From Superficieibacter sp. HKU1 (GTDB taxonomy: Bacteria; Pseudomonadota; Gammaproteobacteria; Enterobacterales; Enterobacteriaceae), in NCBI RefSeq assembly GCF_029319185.1, contig NZ_CP119754.1, forward strand, positions 3,968,001 through 4,032,000: a stretch of DNA of 64,000 bases, given 5' to 3'. Each line of letters begins with the position of its first letter. Positions within the stretch are counted from its first letter, which is position 1. The notes under the pieces were generated by a model that saw only the letters and a program-made list of their open reading frames with translations, did not search any database and was not told where the DNA came from. Below are positions 1-8,646 of this stretch, piece by piece. Both the position numbers and the translations under genes were made by a program.

Positions 1-10
1 AACGTCGCTG

Positions 11-1123
11 ATGGCCGCCACCCTGCAACTGGCCCGGCAACTGCTGGACTTTAATACCATCAACCCGCCGGGCAGCGAAGCAGACTGCATGCGGTTCTTC
101 GCCGACTGGCTTAACGATCGCGGTTTTGCGGTTTCGCTGTCGTCGTTCGGCGAGGGACGCTGCAATCTTATCGCCAGGCTGCCCGGGGCGAAGACCGGTA
201 AGCCGCTGGCTTTTACGGGTCATCTGGACACCGTGCCGCTGGGAAATGCCCCGTGGCAGTACGATCCTTTCGGCTCGCAGATCAAAGACGGTCGCCTTTA
301 TGGACGCGGGTCCAGCGATATGAAAGCGGCGATAGCGGCGTTTGCCGTCGCCTGCGTTCATCAGCGAGAAACGATCCTCGCCGGACGCGGCGCGGTAATG
401 CTGATTACCGGCGGAGAAGAGACCGGCTGCGATGGCGCACGAGCGCTGATCGCCTCCTCGACGTTGCCTGACGTGGGCGCCCTGATCGTCGGGGAGCCCA
501 CCGCCAACTATCCGGTGATCGGCCATAAAGGCGCGCTCTGGCTACGCTGCGAAACGCGGGGGAAAACCGCCCACGGCGCGATGCCGGAGCTGGGAATAAA
601 TGCTATCTATCTCGCGGCGGATGCACTGGGTAAGATCCAGCATTTTTCGCCGGGCGCGGCGCACCCGCTGATGAAGCAGCCCACCCTCAACGTCGGACGC
701 ATCGAAGGTGGACTCAATATTAATTCCGTGCCGGACCGCACGCGTTTTGATGTCGATATCCGCAGCGCGCCCAATTTACAGCACGCCACTATCCGGCAGC
801 GCTTGACCACGCTGCTTGGCGAAAGCGTCACGGTTTCCACGCTGGTTGACCTGCCCGCCATGCTGAGCCGGGAGGATCACGCGTGGATTCAGCAGGTTTA
901 TCAGCGCTGCCAGCCGCTGCACGCTAAGCCGATTGAACCGCGCGTGGTGCCTTACTTTACCGACGCCTCGCTGCTGCTGCCTGCGTTGGGCGATCCGCCC
1001 TGTATTATTCTCGGCCCCGGCGAGCCGTCTATGGCCCATCAAACCGACGAGTACTGCCTGCTCAGCCGGCTGGAGGAGGCTGAGCAGCTATACGAAGACA
1101 TTATTCGCAACTGGGAGATGTAG
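11..1123 (+). CDS. M20-family metallopeptidase (ArgE/DapE-type deacylase)
   Basis: A 370-residue zinc-dependent hydrolase of the acetylornithine deacetylase/succinyl-diaminopimelate desuccinylase family, expected to be cytoplasmic and to cleave an N-acyl or peptide bond. Visible metal-site motifs are GHLDTVP (His71, Asp73), SSD (Asp103) and the GGEETG motif (Glu136, Glu137), followed by the dimerisation (lid) domain and a C-terminal segment with the last-ligand His (MAHQTDE). The ATG at 11 gives an N-terminus typical of the family, but the frame stays open to the left window edge and no ribosome site is visible in the 10 bases available, so a slightly earlier start is possible. The true substrate cannot be read from the sequence; it is not the housekeeping argE or dapE by context. 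The downstream gene is 296 bp away and probably independent. Confidence 0.82.
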   Translation: MAATLQLARQLLDFNTINPPGSEADCMRFFADWLNDRGFAVSLSSFGEGRCNLIARLPGAKTGKPLAFTGHLDTVPLGNAPWQYDPFGSQIKDGRLYGRGSSDMKAAIAAFAVACVHQRETILAGRGAVMLITGGEETGCDGARALIASSTLPDVGALIVGEPTANYPVIGHKGALWLRCETRGKTAHGAMPELGINAIYLAADALGKIQHFSPGAAHPLMKQPTLNVGRIEGGLNINSVPDRTRFDVDIRSAPNLQHATIRQRLTTLLGESVTVSTLVDLPAMLSREDHAWIQQVYQRCQPLHAKPIEPRVVPYFTDASLLLPALGDPPCIILGPGEPSMAHQTDEYCLLSRLEEAEQLYEDIIRNWEM

Positions 1124-1356
1124 CTAAATCAGTAGCTCCCCGGAATTTGGGACAGTCGCAATGAATCCGGTCAGAAGACCGCACCAGGAAAATAATCATT
1201 ATTCATTACCTCATCGCATCTTAATTATTAAACTGAGGATTGATAATTATATTATTGTAAATATCCACTTTCCCATCACACCCCTGAAAAAATAACACCC
1301 CATTACACCAGTAAATAATTACTTTCATTTTTCGTCGTGGAATTTTGACGTCAAAA

Positions 1357-1372
1357 CGTGACAAACATCACA
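1357..1372. promoter_or_regulatory. CRP-like site upstream of the SDR gene
   Basis: Half-sites CGTGA and TCACA separated by six bases match the CRP consensus TGTGA-N6-TCACA at nine of ten positions. The site ends 47 bp before the ATG at 1420. The rest of the 296-bp gap (1124-1419) is AT-rich and shows no other gene. Binding is inferred from sequence only. Confidence 0.4.
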
Positions 1373-1419
1373 TCTATGCCAGGCTTAATAACACCTTTCA
1401 CAACGTTCAAGGAGTAAGC

Positions 1420-2313
1420 ATGTCTGAGCAAACCAAAAAAACCTCTCTCGCCCCGGAATATCCTACTCCTCCCTTTGTAGAGCAGCCGCAGCCCGTACCA
1501 GGCCTGGCCAGTAAGATGATCCCGGTGCCGGATCACGGTGAAACCAGCTATCGCGGCTCTGGCCGTCTGAGCGGGCGTAAGGCGCTGATTACCGGCGGTG
1601 ACTCTGGTATTGGTCGTGCGGTGGCGATTGCCTATGCACGTGAAGGCGCGGATGTAGCCATTAACTATCTGCCGGAAGAAGAGTCTGACGCGGCGGAAGT
1701 GATCAAGCTTATAGAAGCGGAAGGCCGTAAAGCTATCGCCATCCCCGGCGATATCCGCTCGGAAGAATTCTGTGAGAAACTGGTGAAAGAGGCGGTTAAC
1801 CAGCTCGGCGGGCTGGATATCCTGGTTAATAACGCCGGTCGCCAGCAGTTCAACGAATCTATCAAGACGCTGAAAACGGAAGATTTTGACGCGACGTTCA
1901 AAACTAACGTTTATGCGATGTTCTGGATCACCCGCGCCGCGGTGGAACATCTGCCGCACGGTGCCTCGATTATTAATACATCGTCAGTTCAGGCGTATCA
2001 GCCAAGCCCTATTCTGCTGGACTATGCGCAGACCAAAGCCTGTATCGTGGCGTTCACTAAGTCACTGGCGCAGCAACTGGGTAAAGACGGTATCCGGGTG
2101 AATGCCGTGGCGCCGGGGCCATACTGGACGCCACTGCAGTCCAGCGGCGGCCAGCCGCAGGAGAAAGTGAAGCAGTTTGGGGCCAGCGCGCCGCTGGGTC
2201 GCCCAGGCCAGCCTGCGGAAATCGCTACGCTGTATGTCACGATGGCTTCGCCTGAAAGCAGCTACACCTCCGGTCAGGTATGGTGCTCTGACGGCGGTAC
2301 CGGCACCCTGTAA
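1420..2313 (+). CDS. SDR-family oxidoreductase (YghA-like paralogue)
   Basis: A 297-residue classical short-chain dehydrogenase/reductase. The Rossmann motif TGGDSGIGR, the NNAG motif, an active-site Ser in NTSSVQAYQPSP and the YAQTK catalytic Tyr/Lys are all visible. The N-terminal extension (a proline-rich stretch leading into SKMIPVPDHGE) is typical of the YghA/YdaD 'general stress' subgroup. The ATG at 1420 is preceded by AAGGAG eight to ten bases upstream, so I prefer it to the in-frame ATG at 1345. It is clearly related to yghA at 12949 in this window but differs in many positions, for example NNAG in place of LVAG, so it is a paralogue. Likely a NAD(P)-dependent aldehyde or ketone reductase; substrate unknown. 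Confidence 0.88.
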   Translation: MSEQTKKTSLAPEYPTPPFVEQPQPVPGLASKMIPVPDHGETSYRGSGRLSGRKALITGGDSGIGRAVAIAYAREGADVAINYLPEEESDAAEVIKLIEAEGRKAIAIPGDIRSEEFCEKLVKEAVNQLGGLDILVNNAGRQQFNESIKTLKTEDFDATFKTNVYAMFWITRAAVEHLPHGASIINTSSVQAYQPSPILLDYAQTKACIVAFTKSLAQQLGKDGIRVNAVAPGPYWTPLQSSGGQPQEKVKQFGASAPLGRPGQPAEIATLYVTMASPESSYTSGQVWCSDGGTGTL

Positions 2314-2385
2314 GCGTTATTTCCTGTCCCGTGGCCGCCGTCCGGCGGCCATGTCTTCAGAACCCATCAATCTGGATAACAAAAA

Positions 2386-4212
2386 TTGAAGAATGCAGAA
2401 TACCATTCTCCCGTCCGCAAGGAGGGGTTTGCCGAACTCGGCGACTACGCGGCAATCGGCGAAGGGCGCTCGGTGGCGCTGATCGCGCCAGATGGTTCAA
2501 TCGACTGGTGGTGCGCCCCAAATCTTGACTCTCCTCCCCTGTTTGACCGCCTGCTCGACCCGGAAATTGGCGGTTTTTTTCAGCTTGAGCCGGAAGGTGC
2601 CTATACGGTCAGCCGTCAATATCGTCAGGACAGCAACGTTCTGGAAACCCGTTTCGAAACCGAAACCGGCCAGGTGCTGCTGACCGAATCCATTAACAGT
2701 ACGCTGGCGGGACGTCTGCCGTGGAGCGAGCTGGCGCGCCGGGTTGAAGGCATTGAAGGTGAGGTCACGCTGAATCTTGCCTTACGCTTCGGCACGCGGG
2801 CCGAAACCCGCTCACCGTGGATGGCAAAGACTAAACAGGGCAACGTTTATCATATTGCCGATCTGATGGCGATGCTGCGCACCAGCGATGACATTGAGAT
2901 CACCTCGGCCGATGATGAGCAGATTACCGGCCGTCTGAAAACAACCGCCGGATCGCGTGCGCTGGTCGCCTTGCTGGTGACCGAAAAAGAGCCGCTGGCC
3001 GTTCCGCCCCTTTCAGCTATCGATAATCGCATCGAAACCAGCCATGTCGCGTGGTGTGACTGGGCCAGAAGCCTGAGTTATGAAGGTCGCTATCAAAAAC
3101 ACGTGGGGCGCTCGGCGCTGGCGCTGAAGTTTCTCTGGTATTCACCGACCGGCGCGCTGGCGGCAGCAGCCACCACTTCGCTGCCTGAAGGGATCGGCGG
3201 CGAGAAAAATTACGATTATCGTTATGCCTGGATCCGCGATGCCTGTCTCATTATTAAGGCCTTCGCGTTTCTCGGCGCGCTTGAGGAGTGTAAAGCCGCG
3301 TTCTCCTGGCTGTCGAAAACCATTCTGCGCCACGGTGTTCAGTTGCACGCCTGCTATACCCTGGAAGGCGATATGGTGCCGGAAGAATCGTATCCGCCGC
3401 TGCGGGGGTATAAAGATTCGACGCCGGTGCGAATAGGTAATAACGCTCGCGATCAGACCCAACTCAGCATGTACGGCGACATGCTCGCCACCGCCCAGCA
3501 GTTTGTGGAAGCGGGACACGTCCTGGACCTCTCCACGTCGCGCTTGCTGGGAGAACTGGCCAACTGCTGCGCCGATCACTGGCGGCAAAAGGATTCCGGG
3601 ATTTGGGAGTTACCCGACCTTCAGCACTATACGCATTCCAAAATGGCCTGCTGGCTGGCGCTGGATATGGCCGTTAAGATGGCGGAGGAAAAGTATATTG
3701 AACCGACCTGGGTCAAGCGCTGGCAACGCGAGCGGGACCGCATTCGCGACTGGGTAGAAAGCCACTGCTGGTCCGAAAGTAAGCAGGCATATTTGTTCTA
3801 TCGCGGCAGCGACGGCGGCCTTGATGCCTCTCTGGCGCTGGTTCACCGCTACGGCAAAAAAGTCAATCCGCAGCGAATGCTGTCGACCTACGCCGCTATC
3901 CGTCGCGAGCTGGGGAACGACAGTGCCATGCTCTACCGCTACAGCGGCGTGGAAAAAGAAGAAAACACCTTCGTGGCCTGTTCGTTCTGGCTTGCCGAAG
4001 CCTGGGCGGAGATGGGAGAAATCAACCACGCTGAACAAGCGATGGAAGAAATTCTCGACACGATTTGTGATAAAGGCAACGTGGAGACCTTCAACGAAAT
4101 GTTCGATGTCAGAAGCAATACCTGGACCGGCAACCTGCCGCAGGGGCTGAGCCATCTGGCGCTGATCTTTGCCGCACAGGCGATGACAAACTACGATAAG
4201 CACGCATCGTAG
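2386..4212 (+). CDS. glycoside hydrolase family 15 protein (glucoamylase/trehalase-like)
   Basis: A 608-residue protein with the two-part layout of bacterial GH15 enzymes. The N-terminal beta-sandwich contains LIAPDGSIDWWCAP and LDSPPLFDRLLD; the C-terminal (alpha/alpha)6 barrel begins near the motif YDYRYAWIRD (residues 276-285) and carries ENTFVACSFWLAE near the end, where the general acid/base Glu residues of the family lie. No signal peptide, so it should act in the cytoplasm on an alpha-glucoside such as trehalose or a malto-oligosaccharide. The start is TTG at 2386: a stop codon lies three codons upstream and no ATG precedes the conserved N-terminus; the ribosome site is weak. It follows the SDR gene by 72 bp and could be co-transcribed. 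Substrate is inferred only from family. Confidence 0.85.
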   Translation: MKNAEYHSPVRKEGFAELGDYAAIGEGRSVALIAPDGSIDWWCAPNLDSPPLFDRLLDPEIGGFFQLEPEGAYTVSRQYRQDSNVLETRFETETGQVLLTESINSTLAGRLPWSELARRVEGIEGEVTLNLALRFGTRAETRSPWMAKTKQGNVYHIADLMAMLRTSDDIEITSADDEQITGRLKTTAGSRALVALLVTEKEPLAVPPLSAIDNRIETSHVAWCDWARSLSYEGRYQKHVGRSALALKFLWYSPTGALAAAATTSLPEGIGGEKNYDYRYAWIRDACLIIKAFAFLGALEECKAAFSWLSKTILRHGVQLHACYTLEGDMVPEESYPPLRGYKDSTPVRIGNNARDQTQLSMYGDMLATAQQFVEAGHVLDLSTSRLLGELANCCADHWRQKDSGIWELPDLQHYTHSKMACWLALDMAVKMAEEKYIEPTWVKRWQRERDRIRDWVESHCWSESKQAYLFYRGSDGGLDASLALVHRYGKKVNPQRMLSTYAAIRRELGNDSAMLYRYSGVEKEENTFVACSFWLAEAWAEMGEINHAEQAMEEILDTICDKGNVETFNEMFDVRSNTWTGNLPQGLSHLALIFAAQAMTNYDKHAS

Positions 4213-4215
4213 CGG

Positions 4216-4257
4216 CAACCGGGACCGTTGCCCGGCTGGCGGCGACGGTCCCGGTTG
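4216..4257 (+). terminator. stem-loop after GH15 gene
   Basis: A perfect 13-bp inverted repeat (CAACCGGGACCGT at 4216-4228 with ACGGTCCCGGTTG at 4245-4257) directly after the GH15 stop codon, followed by TTCTCTC. A strong hairpin with a weak U-tract, probably a terminator or mRNA-stabilising element. Confidence 0.55.
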
Positions 4258-4361
4258 TTCTCTCATTACGCTAAAATGAGACTGATTGATAATTAATGAT
4301 GTGTTAAATCAAGTACATCCTGCTACTTCTGCTGATATTCACACACAGCAGGAACGCTACG

Positions 4362-5765
4362 ATGAAACTTACCGCTATCACAACCGGACTGATGTCCACC
4401 CTCGCATTTTGTTCTTTTACCGCCCATGCCGGGCCGCAGTCGCACGTGGTGTGTGCGTATCATCACACCCTCGGTGACGACGCCATTATGATGTTTGGCA
4501 AGCCAAACCAGGCGATGTGGCACGATTTTTTTGGCAATACCCACACGGATGCTTTTTCCACCTATCAGACCCTGCGCGAGCATCCCCAGACCAGCTGCGA
4601 TAACCAGGCGGATGGCTCAGCGTACTGGGCTCCAGCCATGAAACTGCCCGACGGCGAAGTCGTCAAACCGGCCTATCAGAAGACCTATTATCAGGCCACT
4701 AACGTTGATAACTATCCACTGCACCCTTTCCCGGCCGGGCTGGAGCTGCTGGCGGGCGACCACCATGGAACCGCCCCCAGTTCGCACATCACGTTCTTAT
4801 GCGCCAACGGCAAAGGCTACACCAATAAAGCGGGTGAAGTCTGCGGCTTACGCGGCGCGGGCGATGCCGTACAATTTAATATCGGCATCGCCTTTCCCAA
4901 CTGCTGGGATGGCGTCAACCTGAAGCCGACGCACGGCCACAGCAATGCCGCTTATGATGTTAAAGGCAAATGCCCGGCGGATTATCCGGTGAAAGTCCCG
5001 ACGGTAAACATGAATATCGCTTATGTGCTACCGCAGATCACCTCGCTGGATACCGCTAAGGTCCAGCTCTCCCTGGACCCGACCATGCACGGCGACCGTC
5101 GTGAAGAACACTGGGGCAGCATTTATACCGCACATGCCGATTTCATGAACGGCTGGACGGAAGATGCGGCGCAGTTTATGACCGAACTGTGCATGAACAA
5201 CAACCTGGATTGCGGCACTACCGTACCCTGGGCCTATGCCAAAGCAGAAGAGAACACCTCGGTCAGCAGCAGCCATCCGAATCAGCATAACGCGACGCCG
5301 GAAAGCCTTAACGTAGAGGATAACTGGCAGGATGGCGGACGTACTCAGCATCCGGAAACGATGACGCTGGTGAAATTTAAAATCCCACAGCTACCCGCAG
5401 GCGTGGATCCGGCGCGGTTCAAATACCGTATTCGAATTTTCGGCGGCAAAGTGGAGAAGAACGGCGCGGATCAGATTTTCTTTTATCCGACCAGCAATGA
5501 CTGGAATGCCAGAACCGTAACCTGGAATACGCGCCCGGCGGTGAAGTACAACTCTGATGCGATCCTTTACCTGAACTATTCCCGCGAATATCGCATGGTC
5601 GATGTGGATAAAGCCGTGCGTAAAGCGCTGGCGGAGGGGAAAACGGAGATTTCCTGGTATATCGGCGGCGATCGTCATGGCAACCATTATGAATTCAAAC
5701 CGGCCAGTTCGCGGGAAAGTCTGGTGCTGATGTTGACCGGCTTTAAAAGCGTTCCGCAGACTTGA
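4362..5765 (+). CDS. secreted DUF1996 domain protein
   Basis: A 467-residue exported protein. A clear Sec signal peptide (basic start, hydrophobic core, cleavage near AHA-GP, residue about 23) is followed by a long domain with the features of DUF1996: repeated His/Asp motifs such as HDFFGNTHTDAF, a YWAPAM segment, GDHHGT, and FPNCWDG with HGHSNAAYD. This family is known mainly from actinobacteria and fungi, where its role is undefined. The C-terminal third (roughly 310-467, containing WNARTVTWNTRPAV) looks like a separate carbohydrate-binding or lectin-like domain of the CBM96/DNRLRE type. ATG at 4362 has CAGGAAC just upstream. The gene stands alone between a hairpin and repeats. Function unknown; extracellular or periplasmic location is inferred from the signal peptide. 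Confidence 0.75.
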   Translation: MKLTAITTGLMSTLAFCSFTAHAGPQSHVVCAYHHTLGDDAIMMFGKPNQAMWHDFFGNTHTDAFSTYQTLREHPQTSCDNQADGSAYWAPAMKLPDGEVVKPAYQKTYYQATNVDNYPLHPFPAGLELLAGDHHGTAPSSHITFLCANGKGYTNKAGEVCGLRGAGDAVQFNIGIAFPNCWDGVNLKPTHGHSNAAYDVKGKCPADYPVKVPTVNMNIAYVLPQITSLDTAKVQLSLDPTMHGDRREEHWGSIYTAHADFMNGWTEDAAQFMTELCMNNNLDCGTTVPWAYAKAEENTSVSSSHPNQHNATPESLNVEDNWQDGGRTQHPETMTLVKFKIPQLPAGVDPARFKYRIRIFGGKVEKNGADQIFFYPTSNDWNARTVTWNTRPAVKYNSDAILYLNYSREYRMVDVDKAVRKALAEGKTEISWYIGGDRHGNHYEFKPASSRESLVLMLTGFKSVPQT

Positions 5766-5776
5766 TGTGGAATGAT

Positions 5777-5875
5777 GCCTGGCGGCGCTTCGCTTGCACA
5801 GGCCTACGAATTGCAAGTCACCTGTTGATGTTGCGGCTTCTCGTAGGCCGGGTAAGGCAAAGCCGCCACCCGGCA
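5777..5875. repeat. REP/BIME-like palindromic repeats
   Basis: Two REP-like units in opposite orientation: GCCTGGCGGCGCTTCGCTTG near 5777 and CGTAGGCCGGGTAAGGCAAA near 5842, separated by a short spacer. The same family recurs at five other places in this window. Confidence 0.7.
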
Positions 5876-5895
5876 AAAAGGCACAACCAATACCA

Positions 5896-6022
5896 AAGCC
5901 CGGTACAGACGGGTTAACAGGGGAAACGCCGGGATTGGGTTCCCGGAGGGAGACCCAACCCGGCGGTCGCCCCGCTGACCACGGACTATTGACTGTTGAC
6001 CTGAGCCCTGTTTACCGGGCTT
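5896..6022. repeat. 127-bp element with inverted ends and central palindrome
   Basis: Ends are a 10-bp inverted repeat (AAGCCCGGTA at 5896 and its complement ending at 6022). The centre is a large hairpin (CGCCGGGATTGGGT at 5927-5940 with ACCCAACCCGGCG at 5953-5965, one bulge). The right end overlaps the stop codon of gss. It does not match the ERIC consensus as I know it. It may serve as the gss terminator or be an unclassified miniature repeat. Confidence 0.4.
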
Positions 6023-7889
6023 AGCTTTCCTCCGTTTTCACCACAATTAACGGTTCGATATCGCTCTCTTTTTTAATGACCAGCGAATCATCGCCGCGCA
6101 GGCAGGTTCCGCCATAGCTGCCCCCAACGGTAAACGTACAAACCTGGATATATTTTCCGTCCACATTCGGCAGGCACCAAAGCTGCTGGTAGATATTTTT
6201 CTGTTCGCTAAATTTACCGCTGGTTTTATCCAGTAGTTCTTCCTGATGGCTCACCAGATCGATATTACTGCCGCAGCGACCGGCAATCGGCTTCACGGCA
6301 TATCCGGTCTGCACCAGCTCGTCATTAACCACAAAATCAGTATCCAGCAGATAGCGATGATGCGGGAACAGCGACCAGAGGATCGGCAGTATGGCCTTGT
6401 TGCCGGGGATCACCGTCCACAGCGGTTCGAAAACCATCACTTCAGGGCGTAGCAGAACGTCTATCAATCGGACCTCGTTCTGCGGATGCCCGGTGCGGAT
6501 CGGTACGGCGGCATACTCTGTCTCGCTGACTTCGCGCACCTGTTCTATCGCCGTTTCCCACGCCCAGGTTTTCCACACGCAGTTCACCAGCCGTCCGTCG
6601 CCGTCAATCAATTGACCAGCATCATCCCAGCGCAGCTCATCCAGCCCGCGGAGGATCTTGCTGTCAAAACCGGCTTTCTCCAGCGCCTGCTGCATAAACT
6701 GCGCGTGGTAATCTTCCTCAACGTCGTTATCCTGCATGATATGCACAAACGGACGCGCATGACTGTGTCTCCACGCGCCGATTAACTCATTAAGCAGATC
6801 CTCGCCAGGATTATACCCGTTTCCTTTATAGCCGAGCGCCGTCCAGCGTTCGAGGATGCGCCCCGCTTCCGTATGGCAGGAGGCCGAATCCGCGTTGTAT
6901 TCGTAAACCTTCAGCCCGCGCTCATCCAGACAAAAATCCATCCGCCCGGTGATCATGTCGTGGCGGCGACGCTGCCACGACAAACGCAGACGCGGCCAGA
7001 GGATTTTAGGAATATCGAACAGCGCCAGCAGGTTATCGTCCTTCATCACTTTGTCGGTGGCGTGGAGATACATCAGATGCAGTTCGTTGGTCGCCTTGAT
7101 CAACTCCTGCTCGGCGGTGTCGGTGATGGTAAAATACTGTGCCGGATCGCGGTTAATCACATGGCCGTTAGCCTGCACATAGGCGCGTTGCAGCGGGTCC
7201 TGCTCATCGAGCCATTTCCCTTCAAACAGCGTTTTATCTTCCAGCCGCGCGCCGCGAATGGCCAGCGCCTCGCCGCGGATATCCGGCTGTGGCAAACTGT
7301 GCTCCGTCTCATCGGTCTGGATCATCCAGCCTAAGATCGTGGTGTCGTCAAAGGTATCGCGAAGGGTATAGCAGCCGTTTTCCACCACCAGCGCCAGTTC
7401 ACGGGTCCACTGCTGGCCGGGAGGCAGCGGCGTGTGAATCACATTTTGCTCGGCGATCCTGACGCGGTTCTGGCACAGTTGGGTAATGACCGCCACATGC
7501 CCGGTACCGCTAAATTCGCCACCTTTCTGCCAGACCAGCAGCGCCCCCGCTTCCGGCGGACGCCGGGAGCCATTGGCAAATGCCTGCAGCGGCAAAATGT
7601 TGTCGTTGACCACCTCACGCAGAAAGCGCAGAGAGAAGATTTCCCACGCCATACCGACATCGGTAAAGACAACGCCATAATTCAGAAACAGAAAACGGCG
7701 GGCGAATTCCACGCACTGCCATTTGTGCCCCATATATTCATGGTCGATATAGCTGCGAAAGGACGCGTCATCGGCGTAGTAGTGCGGATCGAGGGAGCTG
7801 TAATCTGACGAATAAATGGCGACGCCGCCGGGGGCGTAACCTAATAGCGTGCCAAACGGGGCATGCTGGTGATGAATTCCGTTGCTCAT
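6021..7889 (-). CDS. gss: bifunctional glutathionylspermidine synthetase/amidase
   Basis: A 622-residue cytoplasmic enzyme matching E. coli Gss (619 aa) along its length. The N-terminal CHAP amidase domain (about 1-200) hydrolyses glutathionylspermidine; its catalytic Cys59 lies in MGHKWQCVEFARR, with His in GTGHVAVI. The C-terminal ATP-grasp synthetase (about 205-622) joins glutathione to spermidine. The nearly exact N-terminus APFGTLLGYAPGGVAIYSSD fixes the start at 7889. The gene is divergent from the thioredoxin-like gene at 8044 across a 154-bp gap, which should hold both promoters. With yghU, found beside gss in E. coli too, it forms a thiol-redox neighbourhood. Confidence 0.97.
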   Translation of the reverse strand: MSNGIHHQHAPFGTLLGYAPGGVAIYSSDYSSLDPHYYADDASFRSYIDHEYMGHKWQCVEFARRFLFLNYGVVFTDVGMAWEIFSLRFLREVVNDNILPLQAFANGSRRPPEAGALLVWQKGGEFSGTGHVAVITQLCQNRVRIAEQNVIHTPLPPGQQWTRELALVVENGCYTLRDTFDDTTILGWMIQTDETEHSLPQPDIRGEALAIRGARLEDKTLFEGKWLDEQDPLQRAYVQANGHVINRDPAQYFTITDTAEQELIKATNELHLMYLHATDKVMKDDNLLALFDIPKILWPRLRLSWQRRRHDMITGRMDFCLDERGLKVYEYNADSASCHTEAGRILERWTALGYKGNGYNPGEDLLNELIGAWRHSHARPFVHIMQDNDVEEDYHAQFMQQALEKAGFDSKILRGLDELRWDDAGQLIDGDGRLVNCVWKTWAWETAIEQVREVSETEYAAVPIRTGHPQNEVRLIDVLLRPEVMVFEPLWTVIPGNKAILPILWSLFPHHRYLLDTDFVVNDELVQTGYAVKPIAGRCGSNIDLVSHQEELLDKTSGKFSEQKNIYQQLWCLPNVDGKYIQVCTFTVGGSYGGTCLRGDDSLVIKKESDIEPLIVVKTEES

Positions 7890-8043
7890 TAACCTTACCT
7901 TAACGTAATACAGCCTGAGCAGAATGCACCCTGCTCTTTGTGCTAACTAAACAGACGTCGACTTATCATACACCTCATTACCCGCTACCATGATCCGACG
8001 AAGGAAAAATTCACGCGTTGTCATTCATCATCAGGAGTCGCAA

Positions 8044-8601
8044 ATGAACCAACAGCATTATGTCGCGCAGCCGCTGGAATGGGGCCACGGCCCGCGGACG
8101 TTTGAGGTTTTTCTTGAGCCGACCTGTCCGTTTTCCGTGCGTGCGTTTAACAAGCTACACGCGCTGCTTGAACTGGCGGGCGAAGATAAAATCACCGTGA
8201 AGATCCGCCTGCAATCGCAGCCCTGGCATCTTTTTTCCGGGGTCATTGTGCGCTGTATTCTGGCCGCGTCGACTCTGCCGGACGGCAGAGAGGCGGCGCA
8301 TAAAGTGATGCAGGCCGTTGCCGATCATCGGGAAACATTTGAGTTTACCGATCACTGCGCCGGCCCGAATATGGACGCCACGCCGCAGGAAATGATTGCG
8401 CGGATTGAGAAGTACAGCGGCGTCAGCCTGGCGGAAGCCTTTGCCCGTCCGGCGTTGCAGAACGAGATTAAGTGGCACTGTAAATACGCCCGCCAGAATG
8501 GCATCCACGTTTCGCCGACCTTTATGGTCAACGGACTGGTGCAGGCGGATTTAGGTAGCGGCGACGACATCAGCGTCTGGGCAGAGCGTCTTCTGGCCTG
8601 A
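8044..8601 (+). CDS. DsbA-family thioredoxin-fold protein with CxxS motif
   Basis: A 185-residue protein with a thioredoxin/DsbA-like fold: beta strand FEVFLEPTCPFS, a helical insertion, then a HVSPTFMVNG segment carrying the expected cis-proline. The active-site motif is Cys28-Pro-Phe-Ser31 in place of CxxC, which suggests monothiol (glutathione-mixed-disulfide) chemistry, not dithiol oxidation. No signal peptide, so cytoplasmic. The ATG at 8044 has AGGAG at 8033-8037; the upstream ATG at 7990 lacks one. It lies 45 bp before yghU and diverges from gss, so it probably works with them on glutathione or glutathionylspermidine disulfides. This function is inferred from the motif and neighbours; E. 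coli K-12 has no equivalent at this site. Confidence 0.75.
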   Translation: MNQQHYVAQPLEWGHGPRTFEVFLEPTCPFSVRAFNKLHALLELAGEDKITVKIRLQSQPWHLFSGVIVRCILAASTLPDGREAAHKVMQAVADHRETFEFTDHCAGPNMDATPQEMIARIEKYSGVSLAEAFARPALQNEIKWHCKYARQNGIHVSPTFMVNGLVQADLGSGDDISVWAERLLA

Positions 8602-8646
8602 CGGCAGTATTCCTCTTCACAACATAACCTCAATAAGGCAGGCAAC

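Noticed and set aside
5896..6022. ERIC element, because the length is 127 bp
   Set aside because: The sequence does not contain the ERIC core motifs that I know; kept only as an unnamed palindromic element.
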